A DNA stretch of 64,000 nucleotides from VRUE01 sp963780815 (GCA_963780815.1 CAWADG010000002.1:1-64000), one strand, 5' to 3'; positions 44,474 to 53,514 are shown, counted from the stretch's first letter. Numbers and translations are program-made. Notes: generated from the sequence alone by a model not told the origin.

Positions 44474-45427
44474 ATGAGCACCTCGCCCTCAGACCCCGCG
44501 CTTGACCTGCCGGGTGCGATCGGGTTCGTGGGCCTGGGAAAGATGGGCTCGCCGATGGCGTCGCGTCTCGCCGCCGGGGGCGGGTCGCTCGCGGTCCACG
44601 ACGTCAAGCCGGACCTGACGGAGAGCGTGGCCTCCCGCATCGGCGCGACTCCGTGCGCGGATCCCACGGCGGTCGGCGCCGCCTCCGACCTCGTGATCAC
44701 GATGCTCCCCGATGGCGCCGCGGTCGCCGCCGCCGTCCTCGGCGATGGCGGTGACGGGGTAGCGAGCGGAATCCGACCGGGTGGGCTGATCGTCGACATG
44801 AGCACCGCCGCCCCGGCGCAGACTCGGGTGCTCGGCGCAAGGCTGGCGGAGTTGGATATTCGCCTCGTCGACGCCCCGGTCTCCGGCGGGGTGGCCCGGG
44901 CCGAGACAGGCGAGCTCTCGATCATGGCGGGTGGGGAGCGGTCAGACGTGAACGCCTGCGCTGGTGTCTTCACCTCGCTCGGCTCTCGGGTCCTTCACGC
45001 CGGCCCCATCGGCGCCGGCCACGCGGCCAAGGCCCTGAACAACGCCGTCTCGGCTGCCGGCCTGATCGCCGCCGGCGAGGCTCTGATCGTCGCCGAGCGG
45101 GCCGGCATCGACCCCGAGACCATGCTCGAGGTGCTCAACGCCTCGAGCGGGCGCAACAACGCGACCGAGAACAAGATCGGCCAGTTCGTCTTCAGTCGCA
45201 GTTTCGCCTCCGGCTTCGCCCTTGGCCTGATGACGAAGGACCTGGCGATCGCCGGCGACCTTGCGGCCGAGTTGGAAGTCGAGCCGCAGCTCATTCTCGA
45301 GTCGAGCCGGATCGCCGCCGCGGCCGATCAGGCGCTGGGCCCAGGAGCAGACCACACCGAGGTGGTCCGCTGGCTGAAGCAGCATGCAGAGGAAGCCAGT
45401 GCGACCCCAACCAATGAGAGGAGCTGA
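44474..45427 (+). CDS. 3-hydroxyisobutyrate dehydrogenase / tartronate-semialdehyde reductase-family protein
   Basis: 317 residues, ATG 44474. N-terminal FVGLGKMGSPMA dinucleotide loop, DAPVSGGVARAETGELSIMAGG substrate strand, and the catalytic Lys in HAAKALNNAVSAAGL. The family reduces or oxidises 3-hydroxy acids with NAD(P). Tartronate semialdehyde is one known substrate, which would suit the hydroxypyruvate-isomerase-like gene at 19.1 kb. It starts a rightward run of four enzymes. Confidence 0.87.
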   Translation: MSTSPSDPALDLPGAIGFVGLGKMGSPMASRLAAGGGSLAVHDVKPDLTESVASRIGATPCADPTAVGAASDLVITMLPDGAAVAAAVLGDGGDGVASGIRPGGLIVDMSTAAPAQTRVLGARLAELDIRLVDAPVSGGVARAETGELSIMAGGERSDVNACAGVFTSLGSRVLHAGPIGAGHAAKALNNAVSAAGLIAAGEALIVAERAGIDPETMLEVLNASSGRNNATENKIGQFVFSRSFASGFALGLMTKDLAIAGDLAAELEVEPQLILESSRIAAAADQALGPGADHTEVVRWLKQHAEEASATPTNERS

Positions 45428-45433
45428 ACGCAT

Positions 45434-45835
45434 TTGAGCGCTGAACCAGAGAGAGCGGAGGGGCTCTACGCCCGTGGGCTGGAGATCCGCAAAGAAGTGC
45501 TGGGGGACGATTACGTCGAGAAGAGCCTCGCCGCCGCCCGGAAGGACGATTTCACGGCGCCTCTCCAGGAGCTCGTGACCGAGTACTGCTGGGGAGCTGT
45601 GTGGTCGCGAGATGGCCTCGACCGGCGGACCCGCAGCATGCTAAACCTGGCGATGATGGCGGCACTCGACCGTCAGCGGGAGCTGAGACTGCACCTGCGC
45701 GGGGCACTCAACAACGGCGTCAGCCGGGAGGAGATCCGCGAGGTGCTGCTGCAGGCGACCGTCTATTGCGGCATCCCGGCGGGGCTGGAGGCCTTTCGAA
45801 CGGCGCGGGAGGCGTTCGAGGAGGTCGACGGCTAG
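45434..45835 (+). CDS. 4-carboxymuconolactone decarboxylase-family protein
   Basis: 133 residues from TTG 45434, 6 bp after the previous stop. All-helical AhpD-like fold with LHLRGALNNGVSREEIREVLLQA, typical of the PcaC group; it has no CxxC, so it is not a peroxidase-type member. In a non-aromatic island it may decarboxylate or isomerise a lactone, or be a moonlighting paralogue. Confidence 0.8.
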   Translation: MSAEPERAEGLYARGLEIRKEVLGDDYVEKSLAAARKDDFTAPLQELVTEYCWGAVWSRDGLDRRTRSMLNLAMMAALDRQRELRLHLRGALNNGVSREEIREVLLQATVYCGIPAGLEAFRTAREAFEEVDG

Positions 45836-45838
45836 CGG

Positions 45839-46603
45839 GTGCCCAAGAAGGAGCCGCCCTATTCGGTCACGGCGGTCAGGTACGGGACCGTCGCGCTGCC
45901 GCGCTCCTCGCTCTTCTCGAAGGACGCCGGGGAGCCGGGAGAGGAACAGCGCATGGACTACTTCTTCTGGCTGTTGGAGAACGAGAACCGCGTGATCCTG
46001 GTCGATACCGGGTTCTCCGGGGCGGGTGCTCGGCGTCGCGACCGGACCATGCTCCGCGAGCCGGCCGAGATCCTGCCGCGGTTGCTCGAAGGGGCGCAAC
46101 CGGACGCGCTCCTGCTCACCCACCTTCACTACGACCACACCGGCAACCTCGGCCTTGCCCGGCACGCGCCAATATTCCTCAGTCGCCGCGAGCTCGATTA
46201 CTGGAGCGGCGAGGCGGAGGACCTCGACCTCGTCGAGCGCGCGGACATGCAAGAACTCGACGTTGCTCGCGCCCAGGGACGAGTGAGGTTCCTCGACGGC
46301 CGCGAGGAGATCGCGGCCGGGGTAGTCGCGGAGGAGACGGGCGGGCATACGCCCGGCCAACTGATCGTCGGGGTCGCCACCGCGGAGGGCAGGGTCGTGC
46401 TCGCCTCCGACGCGCTGCACTTCTACGAGGAGATGGATGGTGACTCTGTCTTCGCCCAGACCGTCGACGAGGAGGGCGCGAGCCGTGCCGTGCGGCGCCT
46501 GCGCGAGCTTCAGGAGGCCGGCGCCGTCATCGTGCCCGGGCACGACCCCCTCGTCTGCGAGCGTTTCCCCGCGCTCGGCGATCTGGCCTTTCGCATTGCC
46601 TGA
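45839..46603 (+). CDS. Metallo-beta-lactamase-fold hydrolase (lactonase-like)
   Basis: 254 residues from GTG 45839. HLHYDH (His95, His97, Asp99, His100) is the metal-binding motif, followed by GGHTPGQL and GHDPLV with further His ligands. The pattern resembles AHL lactonases and other lactone or thioester hydrolases. Together with the PcaC-like neighbour it suggests a lactone-type intermediate; CoA-thioester hydrolysis is an alternative. Confidence 0.82.
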   Translation: MPKKEPPYSVTAVRYGTVALPRSSLFSKDAGEPGEEQRMDYFFWLLENENRVILVDTGFSGAGARRRDRTMLREPAEILPRLLEGAQPDALLLTHLHYDHTGNLGLARHAPIFLSRRELDYWSGEAEDLDLVERADMQELDVARAQGRVRFLDGREEIAAGVVAEETGGHTPGQLIVGVATAEGRVVLASDALHFYEEMDGDSVFAQTVDEEGASRAVRRLRELQEAGAVIVPGHDPLVCERFPALGDLAFRIA

Positions 46604-46615
46604 GGTTATGGTCGG

Positions 46616-47569
46616 GTGAGGAAGGCAAGCTTGGACACGAGCCGGAAGAGGATCATCAGCTGCGCGATCACCGGGGCAATCCACATTCCCTCCCAGACGC
46701 CCCACCTTCCGCTTACCCCGGAGGAGATCGCTGAGCAGGCGATCGGCGCGGCGCGGGCCGGAGCGGCGATCCTCCACCTCCATGCCCGCGACCCAAAGAC
46801 CGGCGCGCCGACGCCGGACCCGGACGTGTTCGCTCGTTTCCTGCCCCAGATCCGCGAGGCAACTGACGCGGTCATCAACATCACCACCGGCGGCGGGCTC
46901 GGAATGTCGCTCGAGGAACGCAGCGCCGCCGCCACCCGCTTCTCCCCCGAGCTCTGCTCGATGAATATGGGGAGCATGAACTTCGGCATCTTCCAGATGG
47001 CCGAGGGCATCTCGGAGTTCAAGAACGAGTGGGAACCGGCCTACCTCGAGATGACCCGCGACTTCATCTTCCGCAACACCTTCGCCGACGTCGAGAAGCT
47101 GGTCGCCCGCCTCAGCGCCGTCGGAACTCGGTTCGAGTTCGAGTGCTACGACATCGGCCACCTCTACAACCTCGCCCACTTCCTCGACCGTGGGGTCGTC
47201 GAGCCGCCTCTGTTCGTCCAGAGCGTGATGGGGATCCTGGGCGGCATCGGCACCGCGATCGAGGACCTCCTGCACATGAAGCGGACCGCCGACCGCCTCT
47301 TCGGCAATGCCTACCGCTGGTCTGTGCTGGGGGCGGGGCGCAACCAGACGCCGCTGACCACTACCGCCGCCATCCTCGGCGGCAACGTCCGCGTCGGCCT
47401 CGAGGACAGCATCTACCTGCGACGGGGCGTCCTCGCCGAGAGCAACGCCCAGCAGGTGGAGAAGATGGTCCGCATACTCGATGAGCTCTCGATGGAGCCG
47501 GCCAGCCCCGAGGAGACAAGGCAGATTCTGGGCCTCAAGGGCCCGGAGGCGACCGCGATCGAACTGTAG
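46616..47569 (+). CDS. Beta-keto acid cleavage enzyme (BKACE, DUF849), copy 2
   Basis: 317 residues from GTG 46616. Zinc motif HLHAR (His54, His56), NITTGGG, a MNMGSMNFG strand, and AESNAQQV with the conserved Glu. It differs much from copy 1 (for example NFGIFQMAEGI insertion), so the two likely cleave different beta-keto acids. It converges with acetoacetyl-CoA synthetase (1-bp gap), the enzyme that would use its acetoacetate product. Confidence 0.87.
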   Translation: MRKASLDTSRKRIISCAITGAIHIPSQTPHLPLTPEEIAEQAIGAARAGAAILHLHARDPKTGAPTPDPDVFARFLPQIREATDAVINITTGGGLGMSLEERSAAATRFSPELCSMNMGSMNFGIFQMAEGISEFKNEWEPAYLEMTRDFIFRNTFADVEKLVARLSAVGTRFEFECYDIGHLYNLAHFLDRGVVEPPLFVQSVMGILGGIGTAIEDLLHMKRTADRLFGNAYRWSVLGAGRNQTPLTTTAAILGGNVRVGLEDSIYLRRGVLAESNAQQVEKMVRILDELSMEPASPEETRQILGLKGPEATAIEL

Positions 47570-47570
47570 G

Positions 47571-49553
47571 TCAGTTGGCGTCGTGCGTCGCCATCTCGAC
47601 GAAGTAGTCGAGCGCGTCCGGGTTGGCGAGGGAGTCGCGGCTGACCGCCTTGGCGGGCTCCGTCCCCATCAGGATCCGCTTCACCGGCACCTCGAGCGCC
47701 TTGCCGGAGAGCGTCCGCGGCACCTCGGTGATCTGGAAGACCTCGTCAGGGACGTGCCGCGGTGAGCAGCGTTCCCGCACCCGACGGGCGATCTCCGCCG
47801 ACAGCTCGGGCGTGACCTCGTTGCCCTCCCGCAGCACGACGAAGAGCGGCATCCAGCCGTCGGTGCCTGGCTTCGGGATGTCGACGACGAGGGCGTCGGT
47901 GATCTCGTCGATGTCGAGCACAGCCCGGTAGATCTCCGCGGTGCCCATGCGGATGCCGGCACGGTTGATGGTGGAGTCGGAGCGCCCGTAGATGATTGCC
48001 GTGCCGCGCTCGGTGATCTCGATCCAATCGCCGTGCCGCCAGGTGCCGGGGAACATCTCGAAATAGCTCTCCCGGTAGCGCTGACCGTCGGCGTCACCCC
48101 ATAGGTAGAGCGGCATCGAGGGCATCGGCTCGGTGATGACCAGCTCCCCCACCTCGCCGATCACCGAGTTTCCGTCTTCGTCCCAGGCCTCCACGGCAGC
48201 GCCGAGCGCGCGTCCCTGAAGCTCGCCGCGGTAGACCGGCAGGGTCGAGACGCCGCCGACGAACGCGGTGCAGATGTCGGTGCCGCCGGAGGTCGAGAAG
48301 AGCCAGGTGTCCGCCCCCAGCTGCTCGTAGATCCAGTCGAAGCCCTCCGGCGAGAGCGGCGAGCCGGTCGAGCCGATCGAGCCCAGGGTCGAGAGGTCAC
48401 GGCCGGCGCCGGGCTCGACCCCGGCCTTCATGCAGGCCCCGATGTAGGCAGCGGAGGCGCCGAACATCGTCATCCTCGCCTCCTCGGCGAGGTCCCAGAG
48501 ACGGCCCAGGTCCGGGTGACCGGGATTGCCGTCGAAGAGGACGATCGCCGCCCCGGTGAGGAGGCCGGAGACGAGGAAGTTCCACATCATCCAGCCGGTC
48601 GTCGTGAACCAGAACAGCCGGTCGCCGGGGTGAGCGTCGACGTGGAGGTTCAGCTGCTTGAGATGCTCGAGGAGGATGCCGCCCTGGCCCTGCACGATCG
48701 CCTTCGGCAGGCCGGTGGTCCCCGAGGAGTAGAGGACCCAGAGGGGATGGTCGAAGGGGACCCGCTCGAAGGAAAGCTCGGAGCCGGCGCCGGCGGCCGC
48801 CAGCTCCTCCCAGGGGACGACGCCCGCCAGCCCAGAGAGATCGGGCTCGGGATTTAGGTAGGGAAGGACGACCGTGCGCTCGAGGCTCGGCATCGCGTGC
48901 TGCAGGGCGGCGATCGTCTCGGTGCGGTCGAAGTCCTTGCCGCCGTAGCGATAGCCATCGACACAGAAGAGGATCTTGGGCTCGATCTGGGCGAAGCGGT
49001 CGACGACGCTGCCGACCCCGAAATCCGGTGAGCAGGAGGACCAGACGGCCCCCAGGGAGGCGGTGGCGAGGAAGGCGACTATCGCCTCGGCGATGTTCGG
49101 CATGTAGGCGACGACGCGATCGCCCGGGCTGACTCCGAACACCCCCAGCCCTGCGGCGACCGCCGCGACCTGGCTTCGCAGCTCCACCCAGGAAAGCTCG
49201 GCGAGCTCCCGCAGCTCAGAGGCATGCAGGATCGCGGTCGCGGCGTCGTCTTTGCCGCGGAAGACGTGCTCGGCGTAGTTCAGCCGCGCGTTTGGGAACC
49301 ATTGCGCTCCCGGCATCTCCCGCGAGGCGAGGACCGGGGAAGCCTCGCCGTCGGCCTGGACGTCGAAGAAGTCCCAGATCGCCCCCCAGAAGCCGTCTGG
49401 GTCCTCGACCGAAAACTGCCAGAGCTCCGAGTAGCCCGGCCAAGGGCCGAGCTCCCGCTCGGCTTCCAGCCAGCGGGCGAACTCGGATATCCGGGCCCGC
49501 TGGACCGTTGCGGCCGAAGGCTGCCAGAGCGTCTTGGCGGCCTGGGCGTTCAC
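47571..49553 (-). CDS. acsA: Acetoacetyl-CoA synthetase
   Basis: 660 residues, full length. LWQPSAATVQRARISEF and FPNARLNYAEHVF are characteristic N-terminal stretches; the AMP-binding P-loop is YSSGTTGLPKAIV, and GRSDSTINRAGIRMGTAEIY with a C-terminal LSGKALEVPVKR Lys follows. It makes acetoacetyl-CoA from acetoacetate, ATP and CoA in the cytosol, closing the acetyl-CoA cycle of BKACE. The symbol is used for this enzyme in some bacteria but is ambiguous with acetyl-CoA synthetase. Confidence 0.88.
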   Translation of the reverse strand: MNAQAAKTLWQPSAATVQRARISEFARWLEAERELGPWPGYSELWQFSVEDPDGFWGAIWDFFDVQADGEASPVLASREMPGAQWFPNARLNYAEHVFRGKDDAATAILHASELRELAELSWVELRSQVAAVAAGLGVFGVSPGDRVVAYMPNIAEAIVAFLATASLGAVWSSCSPDFGVGSVVDRFAQIEPKILFCVDGYRYGGKDFDRTETIAALQHAMPSLERTVVLPYLNPEPDLSGLAGVVPWEELAAAGAGSELSFERVPFDHPLWVLYSSGTTGLPKAIVQGQGGILLEHLKQLNLHVDAHPGDRLFWFTTTGWMMWNFLVSGLLTGAAIVLFDGNPGHPDLGRLWDLAEEARMTMFGASAAYIGACMKAGVEPGAGRDLSTLGSIGSTGSPLSPEGFDWIYEQLGADTWLFSTSGGTDICTAFVGGVSTLPVYRGELQGRALGAAVEAWDEDGNSVIGEVGELVITEPMPSMPLYLWGDADGQRYRESYFEMFPGTWRHGDWIEITERGTAIIYGRSDSTINRAGIRMGTAEIYRAVLDIDEITDALVVDIPKPGTDGWMPLFVVLREGNEVTPELSAEIARRVRERCSPRHVPDEVFQITEVPRTLSGKALEVPVKRILMGTEPAKAVSRDSLANPDALDYFVEMATHDAN

Positions 49554-49907
49554 CAGCGGGCAGTCTATTCGGGCGCCTCGGCGCTACCACCCGTGGCGCC
49601 CGGTGGGAGCATCGCCGGCGAAGCCTATGCCTTCGACCCTCTCTCGCTCAAGAGGTGGACCTCCACCTCCAGACCACGAACGGCCGCCATCGCCGCATCG
49701 CCGCGGCGACCTCGAGGTCGACAGGGACGATCGCCGAGATCAGATCTGCAAAGAAGCCCTCGACGCTCTCCTCACCGTGGATGGCCGAGGCGGGCCCGTG
49801 AGGACCTTCGCATAGGTGACCGCCGAAGCCAGTAGCGGCTGCTCGCGGGCGAGTCGCCCGGGCGCCCCGAGGCGATTTCCGCAATGCGGTGGGGCTTTGC
49901 CGGTCCT
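49554..49907. other. Intergenic stretch without a supported gene
   Basis: Between the synthetase start and the A/B repeat I see only low-quality frames. One plus-strand frame ends DQICKEALDALL...RTFA and stops near 49816, which might be a scrap of a coding sequence, but nothing upstream supports it. Confidence 0.4.
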
Positions 49908-50000
49908 GTGTTCGCCTGCTCGTCTCGCAGCCCTCACCATTGCGGGATTGAATCCGAGTCTGGGCCTACGCGAAGCCTCTTGGGCACGGAGCCGAACCCC
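49908..50000. repeat. Two-part repeat, copy 2 (block A then block B)
   Basis: Block A (49908-49962) and block B (49963-50000) match copy 1 at 375-467 with one substitution, but A is in the opposite orientation relative to B. Block boundaries are sharp. A truncated gene (cysteine hydrolase fragment at 50105) lies close by, as a truncated cupin does at copy 1. Confidence 0.65.
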
Positions 50001-50012
50001 CTGCCCAAATCC

Positions 50013-50040
50013 CGTCGTATCCCGTCTATCCGATACGACG
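50013..50040. terminator. Perfect 9-bp hairpin
   Basis: CGTCGTATC (50013-50021) pairs with GATACGACG (50032-50040) around a 10-nt loop. No T tract follows, so terminator function is uncertain; it may be part of the repeat element that ends at 50000. Confidence 0.45.
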
Positions 50041-50104
50041 CGCGGGGTCACGCCTGTGCGCTGGGTGGGGCGCTCGCTCAAGCCTGGAGGCGTGCTCGGC
50101 CGGA

Positions 50105-50337
50105 CTAGGCGAGCGATCCTTCCGCCTGCAACCGCCTCACCACATTAGTTGAGCTGATCAGATCGACGCCAATATTGATCATCTCCATCTCGCCACGCTC
50201 GTACAGCCCAGAGATCGCGTCGCGTACCAGCACGACGCGGAAGTCCCGCTCGCTTGCCTCATAGATCGAGGTCCGCGGGCAGTTGGGGTAGTTACACCCG
50301 CAGAACACCATGCTGGTGACCTCCTGCTCTTTGATAA
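50105..50337 (-). pseudogene. Truncated duplicate of an isochorismatase-like cysteine hydrolase
   Basis: The last 68 or so codons are nearly identical to the C-terminus of the intact gene at 57317-57973, including CGCNYPNCPRTSIYEA with the catalytic Cys. The N-terminal 150 residues with the Asp and Lys of the triad are missing. DNA similarity stops near 50331. The downstream flank GACTAGGCGAGCGATCCTTC is also shared. It cannot be active. Confidence 0.85.
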
Positions 50338-50380
50338 CGCTTCACCCCAAGCGGAGCGGCCATCGCCTAGTCTCGCACGG

Positions 50381-50848
50381 GTGACCTCGCTGCCGAACCG
50401 CTTCTATCACTGGATTCGGCATCCGTCCGCAGACTTGCTCGCGGTCGAGGAGCAGGTGGCGTGGGGATTCGAACACTTGCGGGGTCATAAGTACTGCCTG
50501 CTCGTGACATACAAGCGCAACGGGGAGCCGGTGCCGACGCCTGTCTGGTTTGGGCTCAGGGACGAAAAGCTCTACGTTCGCAGCGAGGCAGGGGCTGCCA
50601 AGGTCAGGCGCATTCGCAACGATCCCCGAGTACGCGTAGCCCCCTGCACGGTGCGCGGCAAGCCGCTCGGGGGCCCCGCCGATGGTCGGGCACGGGTGCT
50701 CGGCGACGCCAGTGAGGAGAAGAAGGCAGAGGCCGCGCTGCGGGACAACTACGGACTCGGGCGCAGGGTCTATGAAGGGGCTGGCGCCGCCCGCGGTGCC
50801 GAAACTCTCTACTTGGAGATCGCTCCCGGGTTGCGGCCGCAGCTCTGA
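50381..50848 (+). CDS. PPOX-class F420-dependent oxidoreductase-like protein
   Basis: 155 residues from GTG 50381. A split beta-barrel of the pyridoxamine-phosphate-oxidase superfamily: YCLLVTYKRNGEPVPTPVWF, then RSEAGAAKVRRIRNDPRVRVAPC and a C-terminal LEIAPGLRPQL. This matches the Rv2061-like F420-binding group of actinobacteria. The substrate is unknown. It fits an F420-using host. Confidence 0.82.
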   Translation: MTSLPNRFYHWIRHPSADLLAVEEQVAWGFEHLRGHKYCLLVTYKRNGEPVPTPVWFGLRDEKLYVRSEAGAAKVRRIRNDPRVRVAPCTVRGKPLGGPADGRARVLGDASEEKKAEAALRDNYGLGRRVYEGAGAARGAETLYLEIAPGLRPQL

Positions 50849-50932
50849 GCCCTGCATGACTGCGACCCCGGTTCAACCGACTCGCCGGCCTGCGGGGGAA
50901 GAAGATGGGGTGGGCCGGTCGAAGAGCGCGCG

Positions 50933-52357
50933 GTGAGTCAGGGCGGAGGCCACCTCAAAGCGGGCCAGCTTGGCACGGCGGATGTGACCGCCTCGACGGT
51001 CGCCAACATCGGACCAGGGATCGACTTCTACTTCGCCTTCGGGGTGATCGCGGTTACCGCCGGCGTCGCCGCCCCGTTGACGATCCTCGCCGGAGGCGTG
51101 GCCGTCGTCCTCCTTGCCTTCACAGTGGCCGAGTTCACCAAGGCGGAGCCCTCAGCGGGAAGCTTCATCACCTACGTGGAGACCGCCCTGGGACCGAGGG
51201 CCGGTGTCGCCACGGCCCTGCTGGTCGCGGTGGGGTATTCCGTGGCCATCACCGGGGTGTTCACCATGTCGGGGGGGATGGTGGCGCTGACCCTCGCTCA
51301 CTACACATCATGGAATCCTCCCTGGGAGCCGCTGACCCTCCTGTTCACAGTCGGCGCCATTTGGTTGACGGTGCGCGGCGTCAGGCTCTCGACCACGGCG
51401 GTGGGCTTGGCCGTCCTGATGCAGGTGGCGATTATGCTCATCGTTTGCGTCACCGTCTTGGTCGACCAGCGCGCCCGGCTCTCTGGTATCCCCTTCTCTT
51501 GGGCGCACCTCACCGGCGGCCTGGCCGGCCTGTCAGCAGGGTTTCCGCTCGCCCTCTACATGTTCATCGGATGGGAGAATGGCGCGGCGCTCGCCGAGGA
51601 GAGTCGGAATCCGAGGCGCACCATCCCGAGAGCTCTCTACATTTCAGTCGCGCTAACCGCCGCCCTCTTCGTCTTCTTCGCTTACGCCACGGTCACGGGG
51701 TTCAACTACGACGTCTCCTCCATCGGTCGCTCATCGGTCCCGTTCCTGACCGTGGCCGACCAATATCTCGGCGGAGCGGCCGTCTTGGCCTGGGTCGCCG
51801 GAATTGTCTCCGTATTCGCCACCCTTGTCGCCGCCGCGAACTCTCAAGCTCGGATGCTCTTCGATGGCGGACGATCCGGGCTCCTCCCAAGATGGTTCGG
51901 TCACGTTCGCCAACCCGCGGACACGCCGGTCAATGCGTTGCTGGGCATGGCTGGTGTTGGGCTCGGGATCATCGGGGTCTGGTGGGCATCCCACGCCATC
52001 GGCGTGAACACAGGATCGATGAGCCCCGTCGGCCTCTATGCCGAGTGCTCGACGATGGGCACGATCTTGATCCTTTTTGTTTACCTCCTGACGACACTTT
52101 CCCTCCCGCTATTCATGTGGCGCCGCCACCGAGCGTCGTTTTCACTCATCCGGCACCTGGCCATTCCCATTCTGGGGGCCCTGACTCTGATCGTCCCGTT
52201 CGTCGAGCTGTTCAAGCCAGGGCAGCCCACTCCCTACAGCGAGTTCCCGTACATCGCACTGGCGATCGTCGCGGCCGCCACAGTGATCGCCTGCGTTGTC
52301 GTCCACCGCCATCCGTCGGCGGGGGCGGGTGAGGGGACGACATTCTCCGAATCGTGA
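50933..52357 (+). CDS. APC-superfamily amino-acid permease
   Basis: 474 residues from GTG 50933 with about 12 transmembrane helices. TM1 motif ASTVANIGPGIDFYF takes the place of the usual GxG stretch, TM6 region has FIGWENGAALAEESRNPRRT, and QARMLFDGGRSGLLP marks the TM8 loop, all typical of APC transporters. It imports an amino acid or polyamine. It lies beside cofactor-F420 genes with no clear pathway link. Confidence 0.88.
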   Translation: MSQGGGHLKAGQLGTADVTASTVANIGPGIDFYFAFGVIAVTAGVAAPLTILAGGVAVVLLAFTVAEFTKAEPSAGSFITYVETALGPRAGVATALLVAVGYSVAITGVFTMSGGMVALTLAHYTSWNPPWEPLTLLFTVGAIWLTVRGVRLSTTAVGLAVLMQVAIMLIVCVTVLVDQRARLSGIPFSWAHLTGGLAGLSAGFPLALYMFIGWENGAALAEESRNPRRTIPRALYISVALTAALFVFFAYATVTGFNYDVSSIGRSSVPFLTVADQYLGGAAVLAWVAGIVSVFATLVAAANSQARMLFDGGRSGLLPRWFGHVRQPADTPVNALLGMAGVGLGIIGVWWASHAIGVNTGSMSPVGLYAECSTMGTILILFVYLLTTLSLPLFMWRRHRASFSLIRHLAIPILGALTLIVPFVELFKPGQPTPYSEFPYIALAIVAAATVIACVVVHRHPSAGAGEGTTFSES

Positions 52358-52388
52358 GACGGATTGCCTCCGCCAAGGAACCCTCAGC

Positions 52389-53321
52389 CTAGGCGAGGGC
52401 CGGCATCAGCCGCTCCGCGACGAGCTCAAGCTGCCTCTGCTCATCGCCCAGCGGCCAGAGGAACACCCGCTCGAGGCCGGCGTCGGCGTAGCGGGAGAGC
52501 AGATCGAGGCAATGCCCGACCGAGCCCACGCAGACCCGCGGCCGCAGGTAGTCGGGGTCCCGCTTGACGGCCGGGCCGAGGACGTCGGCGAGGATCCGCT
52601 CTGCCTCGGAGCGATCCTCGGTGATCCATGTCCACATCGTCGCCAGCGCGTTCGGGAGGCCCGCCGACCGTCCCCTGTCTCTTCAAGCTCCCGATCCAAC
52701 CTCGCCCGCGCAGACCCGAACTCATCCGGGGTCGTGTTGTAACCGGAGGCGAGCCAGCCGTCGGCGAGGCGGGCCACACGACGCAGCCCCGCCTTCGAGC
52801 CCCAGCTGCCGATCCAGATCGGGATCGGGGCCTCGGGCCGCGGCTGCAGCTCTGCCGTGACCGACGAGGTTGTGTAGTGCAGGCCGTCTGGTGGGTCCTC
52901 GCCGCGGAACAGCCCACGCATGACCTCGACCGCCTCGTCAAACCGCTCCCAGCGCTCCTCGAACGGGAGGCCGACCGCTGTGTAGTCGCGGGAGGAGGAG
53001 CCCGGGTCCGAGTCCGGCGATGAGCCGGCCGCCGGCAAGGGCGTCGAGTGAGATCAGGGTCTTGGCCAGCGGCAGCGGTCCCCTGATCGTCGGCAGGGCG
53101 ATCGTCGTGCAGAGCCGAAGCTGCCCGGAGCGCGGGATCGCCATCGCCAGCGCGGTCGGCCCGTCGACCCAGGGCCGGGAGAAGATCACGTGGTCGTTGG
53201 CCGAGACGCCCCAGAAGCCGAGCCGGGCGGATGCGTCGACCGTCTCGAGGATCCGGTCTGCGGTGACCGGGGAATCGTCGAATCGGATCAGCGGCAGATG
53301 GGCTGCCAGTTGGAGAGGCAC
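52389..53321 (-). pseudogene. F420-dependent luciferase-like monooxygenase family, frameshifts
   Basis: Three frames together give one LLM protein of about 310 residues: MPLQLAAHLPLIRFD to GGRLIAGLGPG (first), GLPFEERWERFDEAVEVMRGL to LADGWLASGYNT (second), and ERILADVLGPAV to ERLMPALA (third). Indels fall near 53000 and 52650. The family oxidises diverse substrates with reduced F420 or FMN. Total length is normal after correction, so sequencing error is plausible. Confidence 0.8.
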
Positions 53322-53344
53322 GCTGCCGCGACCATAATCGACCC

Positions 53345-53514
53345 ATGCACTCAGAGGAGTGGACGATCGCCGAGCGCGTCAATCGCTATCTCGAGCGGGC
53401 CGACGAGTTCCCCACCGGGCCGAGGGCGTGGGGGTGCTGCTCGACGATGTGTGGTACGCGAATGAGTCAGGAGTCGCCCATCTGGACGGCATCACCTTCC
53501 GCGCCGAATCCTGA
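53345..53514 (+). pseudogene. Small unrecognised gene with a frameshift
   Basis: MHSEEWTIAERVNRYLERAD in one frame continues, after a one-base change near 53425, as EGVGVLLDDVWYANESG and HLDGITFRAES before a stop at 53512-53514. The two parts read smoothly as a short acidic protein of about 56 residues. I do not recognise it. It is divergent from the luciferase-like gene. Confidence 0.4.
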
